DNA from: Shewanella pealeana ATCC 700345 | Lineage (GTDB): Bacteria; Pseudomonadota; Gammaproteobacteria; Enterobacterales; Shewanellaceae | Assembly: GCF_000018285.1 (NCBI RefSeq) | Contig: NC_009901.1 | Location: 1,053,001 to 1,117,000 of the forward strand | Length of the DNA: 64,000 bases | Direction: 5' to 3' | Shown: in pieces, positions 45,306 to 56,193 of the stretch | Numbering within the stretch: the first letter of the stretch is position 1 | Layout: the number at the start of each line of letters is the position of its first letter | Notes under the pieces: model-generated | What the model saw: only the letters and a program-made list of their open reading frames with translations | The model's database searches: none | Told to the model about the DNA's origin: nothing | Made by a program: the position numbers and the translations under genes

Positions 45306-47027
45306 ATGTCTGTATTAACTGAACAGTTAGGACGTGATGAGGTTCGACAACCTCACCAATCACAGTCTGGCTTTACCTCGCTTTTCAAATCGGTACGATT
45401 TCAACTTAAACTTATTGTATTTCTGACCGTTATCTCATTCTTATTCTTAGGCTATAAAGGCATATCCGGTATGCAAGATGCCGGAGAGTCGATAGGCAAG
45501 CTGCATGCCCAGGGCATGCAGCATAGTATTCGTGCGGGTAAGGTGCTTAACGAATTAGCGAGCGCACGCAGTGAATTGTTACTCGCGTTTCAACACGACC
45601 CAAGCAGTCAATTTGCTGAAATGCATAATCACCCGCTGACACAGCACATTACTCAAGCTCAAGCGGCAATCGCTCAGCTACATAATATTATTGATAATCA
45701 GATCTTAGGGGCAAAACTAGATAACGAAGAGCGCCTGCAAGTTAACCGCTTAAAGGCCCAGCTCGATAATGTGGTGGCTCAAGGGTTTAACCCAACTATA
45801 GATGCGCTTCAACGAGGCGAGTATGAGGCGGCAAATAGGGTGTTACTGACTCAGATCAACCCGCTTTTTAAGAATATTAGCGCCGAGGCACAATCATTCT
45901 TAGAGATGCAGGTTGTTGAAGGTGAGCAGAGCTTTAGCCAATTTAATCAAGATATGCAGGTTTACATAGGGCTAGTTGCGGTCTTCTCTATCGTCAGTAT
46001 GCTGGTTATTACAGTTAGCTCGACACTGATTGTTCGCCGTATGGGTAAGGCGATGACGGAGCTAGAGGAAACGGCAAATGATATTGCCAATGGTGATCTG
46101 ACTAAACGTATCGTGATCGGCGGTGATGATGAGTTTACCCATATTGCCGACTATGTTAACCGGATAGCTGCGAGATTCCAGCATGCGGTGCAAAATACCC
46201 ACGAGTCGACTTCGCGTTTAGCCAGTGCGGCGGAAGAGAACTCGGTGGTATCGACGCAGACTCAACGCAATGTGGTTGAGCAGCAGCAACAGACGCAGCA
46301 AATTGCTGCTGCGATTCATCAATTTACCGCGACAGTGAGAGAAGTGGCGCAAAGCGCAGAAGCCGCTGCCAGTTCGTCGTTAGAGGCTAACAGCGCGGCT
46401 CATCATGGTCAGGCTGTTGTCGATGAGAGTATCGCGGTAATTGAGACCTTATCATCTGAGATGGACGGCGCGACTGAAGCGATGAAGTTACTGTCAAAGT
46501 CGTCTGATGAGATTGGTTCGGTCGTCGATGTCATTCAAGGGATCTCAGAGCAGACTAATTTGCTCGCACTAAACGCGGCTATTGAGGCTGCCCGTGCGGG
46601 TGAGCAGGGCCGAGGCTTTGCCGTTGTAGCCGATGAGGTGCGCTCGCTTGCTAAGCGAACCCAGGACTCGACTGAAGAAATTCAGCAGATGATCCAGCGT
46701 TTGCAGCAAGGTGCTCGTGACTCGATGCTGATGATGGATCGCGGTACCGAGCAGGCAAAACTGAGTGTTGACAAGTCACAGCAAGCTGGCGCTGCTTTAC
46801 TGCAAATTATGGCCAGCATTGAGCAGATCAATGCCTTGAATACACAGATTGCCACCGCGTCAGAAGAGCAGAGCCTAGTTACTGAAGAGATTAATCGTAA
46901 TATTATCAATATCAGCGATATCTCGGACCAAACTGCAGCAGGCGCTGAGCAAACTCAGGCTGCTACCCATGAGCTCGCTCAGCTTGCGGAATCTATGCAG
47001 CAAGAAATCGCCTATTATCGAGTGTGA
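45306..47027 (+). CDS. Methyl-accepting chemotaxis protein
   Basis: 573 residues. The N-terminal cytoplasmic part of about 30 residues precedes TM1 (about 35-52). A helical periplasmic domain of about 165 residues follows, probably a four-helix bundle type, then TM2 (about 218-240) and HAMP. The signalling domain carries the tip [20 protein letters not shown]. It ends in YYRV without the CheR-binding pentapeptide. The glutamine-rich ERQ-like stretch [13 protein letters not shown] lies near residue 325. Ligand unknown. Confidence 0.94.
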   Translation: MSVLTEQLGRDEVRQPHQSQSGFTSLFKSVRFQLKLIVFLTVISFLFLGYKGISGMQDAGESIGKLHAQGMQHSIRAGKVLNELASARSELLLAFQHDPSSQFAEMHNHPLTQHITQAQAAIAQLHNIIDNQILGAKLDNEERLQVNRLKAQLDNVVAQGFNPTIDALQRGEYEAANRVLLTQINPLFKNISAEAQSFLEMQVVEGEQSFSQFNQDMQVYIGLVAVFSIVSMLVITVSSTLIVRRMGKAMTELEETANDIANGDLTKRIVIGGDDEFTHIADYVNRIAARFQHAVQNTHESTSRLASAAEENSVVSTQTQRNVVEQQQQTQQIAAAIHQFTATVREVAQSAEAAASSSLEANSAAHHGQAVVDESIAVIETLSSEMDGATEAMKLLSKSSDEIGSVVDVIQGISEQTNLLALNAAIEAARAGEQGRGFAVVADEVRSLAKRTQDSTEEIQQMIQRLQQGARDSMLMMDRGTEQAKLSVDKSQQAGAALLQIMASIEQINALNTQIATASEEQSLVTEEINRNIINISDISDQTAAGAEQTQAATHELAQLAESMQQEIAYYRV

Positions 47028-47058
47028 CTCTAGTTTTTGTGTAGATTTCAGATAACAA

Positions 47059-47083
47059 AAAGGGCTGTCAGTGACAGCCCTTT
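47059..47083. terminator. Bidirectional terminator, chemoreceptor and valS
   Basis: AAAGGGCTGTCA / TGACAGCCCTTT almost perfect palindrome, with TTTTTG on the minus-strand side, so it mainly serves valS and perhaps the chemoreceptor. Confidence 0.8.
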
Positions 47084-47090
47084 ATTATGA

Positions 47091-47119
47091 GCTAACTCCC
47101 GAGGAGGAAGTTAGCTTTT
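47091..47119. terminator. Second hairpin at the valS / chemoreceptor junction
   Basis: GCTAACT, 11-base loop, AGTTAGC, then TTTTC on the plus strand. Confidence 0.6.
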
Positions 47120-47136
47120 CGACTAAGGTTTTGTAA

Positions 47137-50052
47137 TTAGCCTTCTAACTTAGCAAGCTCAGCTTTCTGCTCAGTCAGCTTGTCCATATCGCGCTGGTAT
47201 TCAGCTTGCTTAGCACGCTCTTTTTCAATCACGGCAGCAGGGGCTTTAGCAACGAAGCCTTGGTTAGATAGCTTGCCTTCGATACGCTTGTACTCGCCAG
47301 CAGCTTTCTCAAGTAACTTGTCGATACGCGCGACTTCTTTAGCCACATCGATTAGACCCGCCATTGGGATCAATAGCTCCATGTTGCCTACAAGCTGTGT
47401 AGTCGACATAGGGGCTGTTTCACCGTCCGCTAGAATCGTCATAGATTCAAGCTTAGCTAGGGTCTTGAAGAAAGTTTGGTTAGCTTCAAGGCGTGCCTTG
47501 TCTTGCTCGCTCACACCACGTAGTAGGGCATTTAGCGGCTTAGAAGGCGCGATGTTTAGTTCTGCACGGATGTTACGTACCGCAACAATCACTTGCTTAA
47601 CCCACTCAAGATCTTCCATCGCTTCGCTATCAACTTTGTCAGCTTGATACTCAGGGAATGGAGCTAGCATCAGGCTATCGCCTTCAACTGCAGCAAGCGG
47701 CTTAATGCGTTGCCAGATAGTCTCAGTTAGGTATGGCATGATTGGGTGCATTAGACGTTGCATCTGCTCAAGTACAGTAACCAAAGTATGGCGAGTACCA
47801 CGAAGCTGGGCATCAGTGCCACTTTGCATTACAGGCTTAGTCAGCTCTAAGTACCAGTCACAGAACTGGTTCCAAGTGAACTCGTAAATCGTGTTAGCCG
47901 CTAGGTCGAAACGGTAGTTCGCCATGTGCTCGTCAAAAGATTTAACGGTTTCATTGAACAGACCGATAATCCAGCGATCGGCAATCGATAACTCCATTGC
48001 GCCCGGCTTGCCATCAACAAGTAGTTGACCACAATCTAGTGCTTCACCGATCGCATCGTCGCTAGCACCTTCTGCTTGCACTTCAGTGTTCATTAACACG
48101 TAACGAGATGCGTTCCAGATCTTGTTACAGAAGCTGCGGTAACCGTCTAGACGCTTCATATCCCAGTTGATGTCACGGCCAGTTGATGCCATAGACGCTA
48201 GGGTAAAGCGCAGCGCGTCAGTACCGTGCGGCTCAATGCCATCGGCAAATTCTTTACGGGTGCTCTTTTCAATCTTAGCCGCAAGCTGTGGCTGCATCAT
48301 GTTGCCAGTACGCTTTTCTACAAGCGACTCAAGATCGATACCGTCAATCATGTCTAGTGGGTCAAGTACGTTACCCTTAGACTTAGACATCTTGTTACCA
48401 GCTTCATCACGGATAAGACCCGTTACATAAACCGTCTTAAACGGAACTTGTGGCTTGCCGTTTTCATCTTTGATGAAGTGCATGGTCATCATGATCATAC
48501 GGGCAACCCAGAAGAAGATGATGTCAAAACCGGTTACCAACACATCTGTTGGGTGGAAGGCTTTAAGCTCGGCAGTATCTTCTGGCCAGCCTAGTGTAGA
48601 GAATGTCCAAAGAGCAGAACTGAACCAAGTATCGAGTACGTCGGCGTCTTGGCGAAGTACTACTGAGTCATCAAGCTTGTGCTTAGCACGTACTTCAGCT
48701 TCATCGCGGCCAACATAGACTTTACCGGCTTCGTCGTACCAAGCTGGGATACGGTGACCCCACCAAAGCTGACGTGAAATACACCAGTCTTGAATGTCGC
48801 GCATCCAAGAGTTGTACATGTTTTCATACTGTTGTGGTACAAACTTGATGTCACCGTTTTCAACGGCTTCCATCGCAGTCTTAGCCATAGGCGCAACGGC
48901 AACATACCACTGGTCTGTTAGTAGTGGCTCAATCACAACGCCAGAGCGGTCACCGTAAGGTACCTTCAATGCGTGTGGCGCGATTTTGCCTAGTAGACCT
49001 AGTGTTTCGAACTCTTCAACGATAGCTGTACGTGCTTTGAAGCGATCAAGGCCGGCATAACGCTCAGGTAGGCTGTTATCTAGGTCGTTGTTTGCAGTAC
49101 CATCGGTATTAACCACTTCGGCGCTTGAACGAATCGATGCGTCGATAGTTAAGATGTTGTACATAGGCAGTGCGTGACGCTTACCGACTTCATAGTCGTT
49201 AAAGTCGTGAGCTGGAGTGATCTTCACACAACCTGTACCGAACTCGATATCCACATAATCGTCAGCAACAATTGGGATAAGACGGTTTACGATTGGCAGC
49301 AGAATAAACTTACCAATTAGTGATTGATAACGCTCATCGTCTGGGTGAACGGCTACGGCGCTGTCACCAAGCATAGTTTCAGGACGTGTGGTCGCCACTT
49401 CTAGGTAGTCTTTACCGTCAGCAGTCAAAGCGCCATCGGCTAGCGGGTAGCGGAAGTGCCACATGCTGCCTTGCTTTTCTTTGTTCTCAACTTCTAAGTC
49501 AGAGATAGCCGTGTGCAGGGTTGGATCCCAATTCACAAGGCGCTTACCACGGTAGATCAGGTCATCTTCGTAAAGGCGTACAAATACTTCTTGTACGGCA
49601 TCAGACATGCCTTCGTCCATGGTGAAACGTTCACGATCCCAATCTACAGAGGCGCCAAGGCGACGTAGCTGCTTAGTGATAGTGCCGCCAGATTGCTCTT
49701 TCCAGTCCCAGATACGGTCGATGAAGTTTTCACGGCCAAGATCGTGGCGGCTTAAACCTTCTTCTGCAGCGACTTTACGCTCAACCAACATCTGTGTTGC
49801 GATACCTGCGTGGTCAGTACCGACCTGCCAAAGGGTGTTCTTGCCCTTCATACGCTGGTAACGGGTTAAGGTATCCATGATGGTATCTTGGAAGGCGTGG
49901 CCCATGTGTAAGCTACCCGTCACGTTTGGTGGCGGGATCATGATGCAATAGTTGCCTTGAGACTCATCGCCGTGTGGCTTGAAGTAACCTTTCTCTTCCC
50001 AGTTTTGGTAGAGAGACTGTTCTATAGACTGCGGGTTATATGTTTTTTCCAT
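47137..50052 (-). CDS. valS: Valyl-tRNA synthetase
   Basis: Charges tRNA-Val; class I synthetase. 971 residues. Signature [13 protein letters not shown] (HIGH type) is near residue 40 and [11 protein letters not shown] (KMSKS) near 560. The editing domain lies in between ([17 protein letters not shown]), the anticodon-binding domain follows, and a C-terminal coiled coil ends the protein (about 900-970). The N-terminus [12 protein letters not shown] agrees with E. coli ValS. It follows holC by 19 bases, as in E. coli. Confidence 0.98.
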   Translation of the reverse strand: MEKTYNPQSIEQSLYQNWEEKGYFKPHGDESQGNYCIMIPPPNVTGSLHMGHAFQDTIMDTLTRYQRMKGKNTLWQVGTDHAGIATQMLVERKVAAEEGLSRHDLGRENFIDRIWDWKEQSGGTITKQLRRLGASVDWDRERFTMDEGMSDAVQEVFVRLYEDDLIYRGKRLVNWDPTLHTAISDLEVENKEKQGSMWHFRYPLADGALTADGKDYLEVATTRPETMLGDSAVAVHPDDERYQSLIGKFILLPIVNRLIPIVADDYVDIEFGTGCVKITPAHDFNDYEVGKRHALPMYNILTIDASIRSSAEVVNTDGTANNDLDNSLPERYAGLDRFKARTAIVEEFETLGLLGKIAPHALKVPYGDRSGVVIEPLLTDQWYVAVAPMAKTAMEAVENGDIKFVPQQYENMYNSWMRDIQDWCISRQLWWGHRIPAWYDEAGKVYVGRDEAEVRAKHKLDDSVVLRQDADVLDTWFSSALWTFSTLGWPEDTAELKAFHPTDVLVTGFDIIFFWVARMIMMTMHFIKDENGKPQVPFKTVYVTGLIRDEAGNKMSKSKGNVLDPLDMIDGIDLESLVEKRTGNMMQPQLAAKIEKSTRKEFADGIEPHGTDALRFTLASMASTGRDINWDMKRLDGYRSFCNKIWNASRYVLMNTEVQAEGASDDAIGEALDCGQLLVDGKPGAMELSIADRWIIGLFNETVKSFDEHMANYRFDLAANTIYEFTWNQFCDWYLELTKPVMQSGTDAQLRGTRHTLVTVLEQMQRLMHPIMPYLTETIWQRIKPLAAVEGDSLMLAPFPEYQADKVDSEAMEDLEWVKQVIVAVRNIRAELNIAPSKPLNALLRGVSEQDKARLEANQTFFKTLAKLESMTILADGETAPMSTTQLVGNMELLIPMAGLIDVAKEVARIDKLLEKAAGEYKRIEGKLSNQGFVAKAPAAVIEKERAKQAEYQRDMDKLTEQKAELAKLEG

Positions 50053-50071
50053 GGGGCGTGTTTATCTCAAA

Positions 50072-50563
50072 CTAAAAATTAATAGGTTGTGTTGCTATAT
50101 CTTGGGTCGTTAGAGCTATCCCAAGTGCGCGATACTGTCTGTAGCGATCGCGAGCAATCGCTTTATGGCTATCGTCGTTAGCAACGAAATCGATAATCTG
50201 TCCAAAGTTTACCGCAAATTGCGGCACTTGGTCTGCAAGATTAATCAGAAGATGACGTTTTTTGTTGGCTCCAAGTCTGTCAAAGCCAATTTCTACCGGC
50301 GCGCCGCCTAATGTACCTTCACCTTTAAGGTTGTGGGGCACAAAAGATTGTGGCTCAAATTGCCATAAGAGTTCATCAATCGCATAAGCTTGCTGTTGAT
50401 CTTGGCAATGAACGTAGACCAGTTGCTGAGTGGCAAAGGCTCGCTGCGCCAATTGGCAGGCAAGCAAATACACTTGCTCAAGTGCCGATTTGGGCGCGTT
50501 AGATGCTTGCAGTGCATCCTTTGGCATCAGATAAAACTGAGCTTGAGACTGACTTGGCGACAT
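50072..50563 (-). CDS. holC: DNA polymerase III chi subunit HolC
   Basis: 163 residues (E. coli 147). Chi links the clamp loader to SSB. Recognisable blocks: QAYAIDELLWQFEPQSFVPH, then GGAPVEIGF and IDFVANDDSHKAIARDRYR. It lies upstream of valS with a 19-base gap. In E. coli pepA precedes holC directly; here pepA is 11 kb away. Confidence 0.95.
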   Translation of the reverse strand: MSPSQSQAQFYLMPKDALQASNAPKSALEQVYLLACQLAQRAFATQQLVYVHCQDQQQAYAIDELLWQFEPQSFVPHNLKGEGTLGGAPVEIGFDRLGANKKRHLLINLADQVPQFAVNFGQIIDFVANDDSHKAIARDRYRQYRALGIALTTQDIATQPINF

Positions 50564-50827
50564 GCTTAAAAACCTGCTTGAAGACCAGCTCGAAGAGATA
50601 GTTTGCTATTGCTTCGGCTTTTGGCTGACGAAAGAGAGGATTTTACACTAAAAGTCGCTCAGAGATCAGCCTCTAATCTGGATTTCTTTATCGACAAATT
50701 AAGCCTTCGTGTATCACTTATTATGATGCTGACTTTGAGTATCCTCTAGCCCCAACGTAAACAGTTCATTTTACTAATAGCGCCGCTATCGCTACACTCC
50801 ATGCAATTGCCGTTATTAGCCCACATT

Positions 50828-52090
50828 ATGAAATTTTCCGACCTTAATCTTTGTGCCGAAATCCTATCTAAACTACCCAGTAAGCTGATTGTCGCCACCG
50901 ACATCCAACGACTTGCTATCCCTCAAATTTTAGCGGGCAAAGATCTGCTAGCGCTAGCACAAACCGGCAGTGGTAAAACTTATGCCTTTGGTTTGCCACT
51001 GCTACAAAGCAATATCAATGGTAATAGTGACTCGGGAGAGGTTAAGGCGCTGGTGTTAGTGCCCACTCGCGAACTGGCACTGCAAGTCGGTGAGGCGCTA
51101 GAGTCTGTGTCTGATAGCACTGGGATAATCGTATTGTGCGGTGGTGTAGATAAGGAAGAGCAGGTTAAAACGCTGCAGCAGGCAAGATTACAGTTAAAGC
51201 CACAACTTGTGGTGGCAACGCCTGGCAGGTTATTAGATCTGTTACGTGAGCAACAACTCTCACTTGAGTCGGTAAAACAGCTAGTACTCGATGAAGCGGA
51301 TAGGTTGATGGAGATGGGCTTTTGGCCTGATCTTGAGCGCATACTCGAGTTTATCCCAAGCAAACGACAGACCATGTTATTTTCGGCGACGCTGGCACCA
51401 GAGCTAAACGAAAAGGCGCTTGGCTTGTTACGCGCGCCAGTTAAGGTTGAGGCGCACGCGGCTAATAGCGTGGTGACTGATATTAGCGAATCGCTTTACT
51501 TGGTCAATAAAGGCGATAAAGCCCGGGCGTTAATCGCACTTATTCAAAAGAATCAATGGTCACAGGTACTGGTGTTTATCAATGCAAAAGATGACGCCGA
51601 TAAACTTGCTAAGCGGTTAGTAAAGGCGGGCATCAATGCCGCCGCTTTGCACGGCGATAAAGAGCAACTTGATAGGCAGCAAACATTAGCCGACTTTAAA
51701 GCGCTTAAATTACCGGTTTTGGTCACCACAGATCTATTGTCTCGCGGTATTCATGTCGACGCCCTGCCAGTTGTAATCAATCTGGATTTACCTAATAGCG
51801 CCCCGGTATATGTACACCGTATTGGCCGTACAGCTCGAGCCGGTGATAAGGGGTTAGCGATCTCACTGGTGTGTCATGGCGAAGCCGATAGCTTAAAGGC
51901 GATTCAACAGCTAACCGAGCGAGAGCTAAAGCTTGAGGCTCTCGAGGGGTTCGAAGTAACCGATAAGCCGTCATCGGGCGACAGTAAACGTGCTCCCCGT
52001 GATAAGAAAGCCAATCGACGCAGCCAGAGTAAGCGCAGCGCTAAAGATTTTGCCCCTAAACAGGCTGCTAAAAAGCCAAGACGAACATAA
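50828..52090 (+). CDS. DEAD-box RNA helicase (RhlE-like)
   Basis: 420 residues from the ATG at 50828; an upstream ATG at 50801 adds nine residues with no family match. Motifs in order: Q-motif (TDIQRLAIPQILAGKD), Walker A AQTGSGKT, PTREL, DEAD in VLDEADRLMEMG, SAT, and HRIGRTARAGD. The C-terminal tail is basic (DKKANRRSQSKRSAKDF) for RNA binding. It acts in ribosome assembly or RNA turnover. Specific subgroup uncertain. Confidence 0.92.
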   Translation: MKFSDLNLCAEILSKLPSKLIVATDIQRLAIPQILAGKDLLALAQTGSGKTYAFGLPLLQSNINGNSDSGEVKALVLVPTRELALQVGEALESVSDSTGIIVLCGGVDKEEQVKTLQQARLQLKPQLVVATPGRLLDLLREQQLSLESVKQLVLDEADRLMEMGFWPDLERILEFIPSKRQTMLFSATLAPELNEKALGLLRAPVKVEAHAANSVVTDISESLYLVNKGDKARALIALIQKNQWSQVLVFINAKDDADKLAKRLVKAGINAAALHGDKEQLDRQQTLADFKALKLPVLVTTDLLSRGIHVDALPVVINLDLPNSAPVYVHRIGRTARAGDKGLAISLVCHGEADSLKAIQQLTERELKLEALEGFEVTDKPSSGDSKRAPRDKKANRRSQSKRSAKDFAPKQAAKKPRRT

Positions 52091-52163
52091 TAATTGTGAT
52101 CAACGAGTGTGATGGTGTTCTGGGCCTAATTGCGTTAACTGGCATGGATAACGGAGAGATTAG

Positions 52164-53072
52164 ATGGATCAGATAGGTGCGATGAAAGCGTTTGTGCGCG
52201 TGGTGCAAACTGGCAGCTTTTCTGCAGCGGCTCGTGAGCAAAGTAGTACTCAGGCGACAATAAGCAAGAAAGTCGCTGCGCTTGAGAGTCTATTAGGTGC
52301 CAAGCTACTGACTCGTAGTAGTCGTGAGCTATCGCTGACCGAAGTTGGCGCTGTTTATTTTGAAAATTGCGTGGCGATTATCGCCGAGCTCGATGAAGCG
52401 CAGGCTCAGGTGCGCTCGCAGCAAGCATCGCCAAAAGGAATTCTACGCGTTGCTGCTCCTGTGGTTTTTGGTTGCCAGTTTATCGCGCCGATTTTGGGTG
52501 AGTTCTTGATCCGCTACCCTGAGATTAAAGTGGATTTGATGCTAAGCGATAAGCATGTAGATCTGGTGGCTGAAGGGGTGGATCTTGCTATTCGTGCTAA
52601 GCAACTTGAGGATTCCTCCTTGGTTGCGAGGCATCTATTTGATAATCCACTGATCACGGTCGCATCACCTGAATACCTAAAACGTTTTACTCAACCCAAA
52701 GAACCTCAGGAACTGAGAGCCCATAACTGTATCGTCTATTCGATGTTAAAGTCAGTCAATATTTGGCACTTTGAACAGGCTAAGGGAGGCGGGGATAAAA
52801 TTTCAGTGCCTGTGGGCGGAAATTGCCGTTGTGATAACGGCGAGGCGATATTGCAGCTAGCCCTCGATGGTGTCGGCATCGCCCAGTTGCCCACTTGGAT
52901 GGTGGATAAGCATATTAACCAAGGTAAGCTGCAAAGGATGATGCCGAACTATCTATCTCACCCTTTGCCCTTCAATGCTATCTATCCCCAAAGCCGCTAT
53001 GTGCCGTTAAAGGTACGTTGTTTTATTGACTACCTAAAGCAATGTTTAGCGGAAGAGCCCTGCTACTATTAA
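52164..53072 (+). CDS. LysR-family regulator
   Basis: 302 residues. Winged helix at about 1-60 (VVQTGSFSAAAREQSSTQAT), followed by the LysR substrate domain with the DLAIRA segment that is common in this group. GGAGAG upstream of ATG. The neighbour is a peroxiredoxin-like gene that converges and overlaps by four bases at the stops. Target unknown. Confidence 0.9.
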   Translation: MDQIGAMKAFVRVVQTGSFSAAAREQSSTQATISKKVAALESLLGAKLLTRSSRELSLTEVGAVYFENCVAIIAELDEAQAQVRSQQASPKGILRVAAPVVFGCQFIAPILGEFLIRYPEIKVDLMLSDKHVDLVAEGVDLAIRAKQLEDSSLVARHLFDNPLITVASPEYLKRFTQPKEPQELRAHNCIVYSMLKSVNIWHFEQAKGGGDKISVPVGGNCRCDNGEAILQLALDGVGIAQLPTWMVDKHINQGKLQRMMPNYLSHPLPFNAIYPQSRYVPLKVRCFIDYLKQCLAEEPCYY

Positions 53073-53602
53073 GAGTAGGTACCACGGATCGGGTAGTTAT
53101 TTTCTGGATCACGGATAAAAGATAAGCCCGATAGCAAAGTCGACAGTTCTGGGCGCGCGAAGGGGCCATTAGAGATATCTACAAGTTGAACCCTTCCTTT
53201 ATCATTGATGACGAACAGCCCCGGCTCGGCAAAGGGGTGATCGGTTTCTTTTGCAGAGCGCGGATTTGAGATATAAAGCCCAAGCTGCTGCATGTTCTCG
53301 ATAGTGAGGCGGTAAGCAATTGGGAAGCTGGCAGTTAAGTTGCTCTTATGCTCCTGCGCCTGCTCAAGAGAGTCTGCCGAGGCTGCGACTACGTCTATGC
53401 CTAATTTAAGAAAATCAGCCACTAGTTTTTCCACTTCGTTGAGATAGCGCGTGCACAGTGGGCAGTGCTTACCTCGATAAATAATCACTAATCGCCAATC
53501 ACTTCCCTCAGCCGGAGTTCCTAAGGAGATCGGCTCTCCATCTAGGCCGGGCAGTTGAATATTGGGAAAGGGCGCGCCTGCAGTAAACTTCATTGATGAC
53601 AT
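53069..53602 (-). CDS. AhpC/TSA-type peroxiredoxin-like protein
   Basis: 177 residues, thioredoxin-fold. The active-site region is YRGKHCPLCTRYLNEVEKL, with a CxxC pair where typical peroxiredoxins have Thr-x-x-Cys, so either a peroxidase or a disulfide reductase function is possible. FAEPGLFVINDKGRVQ is the conserved strand. AAGGAT lies before the ATG. It is separated from the NTF2-like gene by 91 bases and probably co-transcribed. Confidence 0.82.
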   Translation of the reverse strand: MSSMKFTAGAPFPNIQLPGLDGEPISLGTPAEGSDWRLVIIYRGKHCPLCTRYLNEVEKLVADFLKLGIDVVAASADSLEQAQEHKSNLTASFPIAYRLTIENMQQLGLYISNPRSAKETDHPFAEPGLFVINDKGRVQLVDISNGPFARPELSTLLSGLSFIRDPENNYPIRGTYS

Positions 53603-53693
53603 ATCATTATCCTTCTTAGGCTAGATAGCCGTTAATCTGTCGCTTATTGAGATGGAGGCCAAGGCCTCCATAAGCTGTAATCGCAAATAATAG

Positions 53694-54230
53694 TTAGATT
53701 GAAATGTAATTGTAGCTGTCGTCTTGGCGATTGCGTTTACCGCGGTATTTATCGCTGAAGTTATCGGCCCAAATCGCAGTGGCATCTTGGTTTTGATTCC
53801 AGTCAAACACGGTGGAGCGGTGTTTAATTTTCCAAATGCCGTCTCGACGCTCGAAGCGGAAATGATGTCGTCCGCCTAAAATGCCCTCTTTATCGACACA
53901 GTCTTCCTCGTGTACATGATAGGCCCAGACATAAGCCTCTGCGGTAGCGGTATCGCCGTCGATCTCGATAAGTGGATTGCTAATTCTGTGCTGAGTGGCT
54001 TTTAAGGCTCTAAAGCCTTCCATAGCGGGTTCAACAAATTGGTGTGCATTGTCATTGTAAAAGAATAGCTCTGGGAAGATAGGATCTTGATGTTCTTCTA
54101 TGGCATCTTCCCAGTAGGTTGATTTCATCAGTTCACCATCGACTCTGTCTAATGCACGAGCGAACTTATACATAAGCTCTGTCATCTCTTGTTTATCTAA
54201 TAACTGTTGAAGTTTTTGTTGCATATCCAT
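53694..54230 (-). CDS. SnoaL/NTF2-fold protein
   Basis: 178 residues with the SnoaL_4-like pattern: KQEMTELMYKFARALDRVDG near the N-terminus, then STYWEDAIEEH, HRISNPLIEIDGDTATAEAY and a beta strand FERRDGIWKIKHRSTVFDW. Proteins of this group are dehydratases, isomerases or dioxygenase subunits. Role unknown; upstream of the peroxiredoxin gene on the same strand. Confidence 0.8.
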   Translation of the reverse strand: MDMQQKLQQLLDKQEMTELMYKFARALDRVDGELMKSTYWEDAIEEHQDPIFPELFFYNDNAHQFVEPAMEGFRALKATQHRISNPLIEIDGDTATAEAYVWAYHVHEEDCVDKEGILGGRHHFRFERRDGIWKIKHRSTVFDWNQNQDATAIWADNFSDKYRGKRNRQDDSYNYISI

Positions 54231-54695
54231 GATGTTAATCCTCTCGTCATTTTTTATTTGGTTAAATCAGCCGCTACTCCCTTATTGGTTGGGCGGTTGA
54301 ATTAGCTGTAAAGCGATGAGGGGATATTAGTCATTCGATTTTAGTTTGATAAGAGACATAAAATGCATAACAAGTATTCCACTATGGAATAGGCTGTGTT
54401 GCTTTAAAAATAGAAGTGGATTTATATAGTGAGAGTAGAGTTTTGGCTATTTTCTATACAAACAAGAGCTTGGGTTTAGCGCATAATTTCCGTCAGAGCG
54501 ATAAAGAAATAACCGCTCACATTGTCTAATTTATTCTCTGGTGACTTGTCAGTATTGCGGATATACTCCGCGATCGCGCCAATAGGGGTTGGTCATTATA
54601 CAGGGTTCTGCTTGGGGGAAATGAGTACCAATAAGTAGAAATAATGATATGCAGTAAAGGGATAAGTGTGTTTTTAGTTTTGAGAAAGGTGCTAA
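54231..54695. other. Divergent intergenic region before paeA
   Basis: 465 bases between the NTF2-like gene and paeA, divergent. No supported gene, hairpin or clear promoter was found. A GAAAGGTG ribosome site lies before the paeA ATG. Confidence 0.6.
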
Positions 54696-56018
54696 ATGAG
54701 CTTCTTTGATAATGCTGTGATTATATTACTCCTGATTGGAGTGAGTTGTTTCTTTTCAATGTCAGAAATTGCCCTTGCGGCTGGGCGTAAAATTCGCTTG
54801 CGTCAGCTAGCGGCTGAAGGCGATGTTCGAGCCGACAAAGTGCTGCTACTGCAAGCGCAGCCAGGTAACTTTTTTACTGTGGTACAGATAGGTTTAAATG
54901 CCGTGGCTATCATGGGCGGTATCGTCGGTGAGTCAGCTTTTACTCCTCATATTCACGCATTTTTGTCGTCTTGGTTGACCGGACCCTGGCTAGACAAAAT
55001 GAGCTTCCTGTTGTCATTTGTGATTGTGACCAGCTTATTCATCTTGATTGCCGACCTAATTCCAAAGCGTTTAGCGATGGCCTTTCCTGAAAAGGTGGCG
55101 ATGACCTTTGTTGGTCCTATGATGGTCTGCATCGTGCTGCTCAAGCCTCTAGTGTGGTTCTTTAACGGTGCTGCGAATCTTGTTTTTCGTGTGTTTCAAG
55201 TTCAGACCGCACGTAATGATGCAGTGACCTCGGATGACATCTATGCCGTGATGGATGCGGGCGCCGAAGCTGGTGTGCTTGATAAAGGCGATCAGTTGAT
55301 GATGGAAAAAGTGTTTGAGATGCAAACAATTCCTGTCACCGCAGCGATGACGGCGCGTGAAAGCCTGGTCTACTTTTTACTGCAAGACAGTGAAGAAGAG
55401 ATAATGAGCAAGATTTCCCAGCAGCCCCATTCTAACTTCTTAGTTTGTGATGAGCAGTTAGATACAGTCGTTGGCTTCGTCAATGCCAAGAAGTTACTTA
55501 TTTGTCTGATTAATGGCGAGAAAATTAGCCTTAAAGACAAGAGCCTAGTTAGCACTTGCTTTATTGTGCCAGACACTTTGAGCCTATCTGAGTCGATGGA
55601 TTATTTCAAAAATAGCCGTGCCGATTTTGCTGTGGTGATGAATGAGTATTCTTTGGTGGTGGGTATTGTGACGGCTAAAGATTTGCAAGATGCGGTGATG
55701 GGAGCCTGGTCTTTGCCTGAGTGTGAAGAGCAGATTATAGCCCGCGATGAACGCTCTTGGTTGATGGATGGCGTAACGCCGATCACAGATGTGATGCGCG
55801 CGCTCGATATCGAGGAGTTTCCACAGAATCATAACTACGAAACTATCGCAGGTTTTATGATGTTTATGCTGCGTAAGATCCCGAAGTGCACCGATTCTGT
55901 CAATCATGCCGGCTTTAAGTTTGAAGTGGTGGATGTAGATAGCTACAAAGTGGATCAGCTGTTGGTTACCCGTATCGATGATTCCAGCAAGGTTGAAGAT
56001 TTAGAGCTTAAGCTATAA
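54696..56018 (+). CDS. paeA: CNNM/CorC-type membrane protein PaeA (YtfL)
   Basis: 440 residues (E. coli 447). Four-helix DUF21 domain (about 1-190, with CFFSMSEIALAAGRKIRLR near residue 20), two CBS domains (about 205-330) and a C-terminal CorC/HlyC domain (about 350-430). The match to E. coli YtfL is strong (NYETIAGFMMFMLRKIPK). YtfL/PaeA has been reported to protect from cadaverine and putrescine stress. Single gene with a hairpin terminator. Confidence 0.9.
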   Translation: MSFFDNAVIILLLIGVSCFFSMSEIALAAGRKIRLRQLAAEGDVRADKVLLLQAQPGNFFTVVQIGLNAVAIMGGIVGESAFTPHIHAFLSSWLTGPWLDKMSFLLSFVIVTSLFILIADLIPKRLAMAFPEKVAMTFVGPMMVCIVLLKPLVWFFNGAANLVFRVFQVQTARNDAVTSDDIYAVMDAGAEAGVLDKGDQLMMEKVFEMQTIPVTAAMTARESLVYFLLQDSEEEIMSKISQQPHSNFLVCDEQLDTVVGFVNAKKLLICLINGEKISLKDKSLVSTCFIVPDTLSLSESMDYFKNSRADFAVVMNEYSLVVGIVTAKDLQDAVMGAWSLPECEEQIIARDERSWLMDGVTPITDVMRALDIEEFPQNHNYETIAGFMMFMLRKIPKCTDSVNHAGFKFEVVDVDSYKVDQLLVTRIDDSSKVEDLELKL

Positions 56019-56038
56019 CGACAAGCTGTGTTTTGCGA

Positions 56039-56074
56039 AGGTGGGTCAAGCTTGACTCACCTTTATGTTTTTCA
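56039..56074 (+). terminator. Terminator after paeA
   Basis: Near-perfect palindrome AAGGTGGGTCAAG / CTTGACTCACCTT, then TATGTTTTT. A CAATCACTCC direct repeat follows at about 56087. Confidence 0.75.
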
Positions 56075-56193
56075 CTTGTTACTAGCAATCACTCCCAATC
56101 ACTCCCTTGTGGCTCAGTCTAAAGCTGGAGTGGAACGCTTGAGTGCTTTCTAGTTAGTGAACCTGAGATTTAATGTAATTGTTATCCCTTCCA

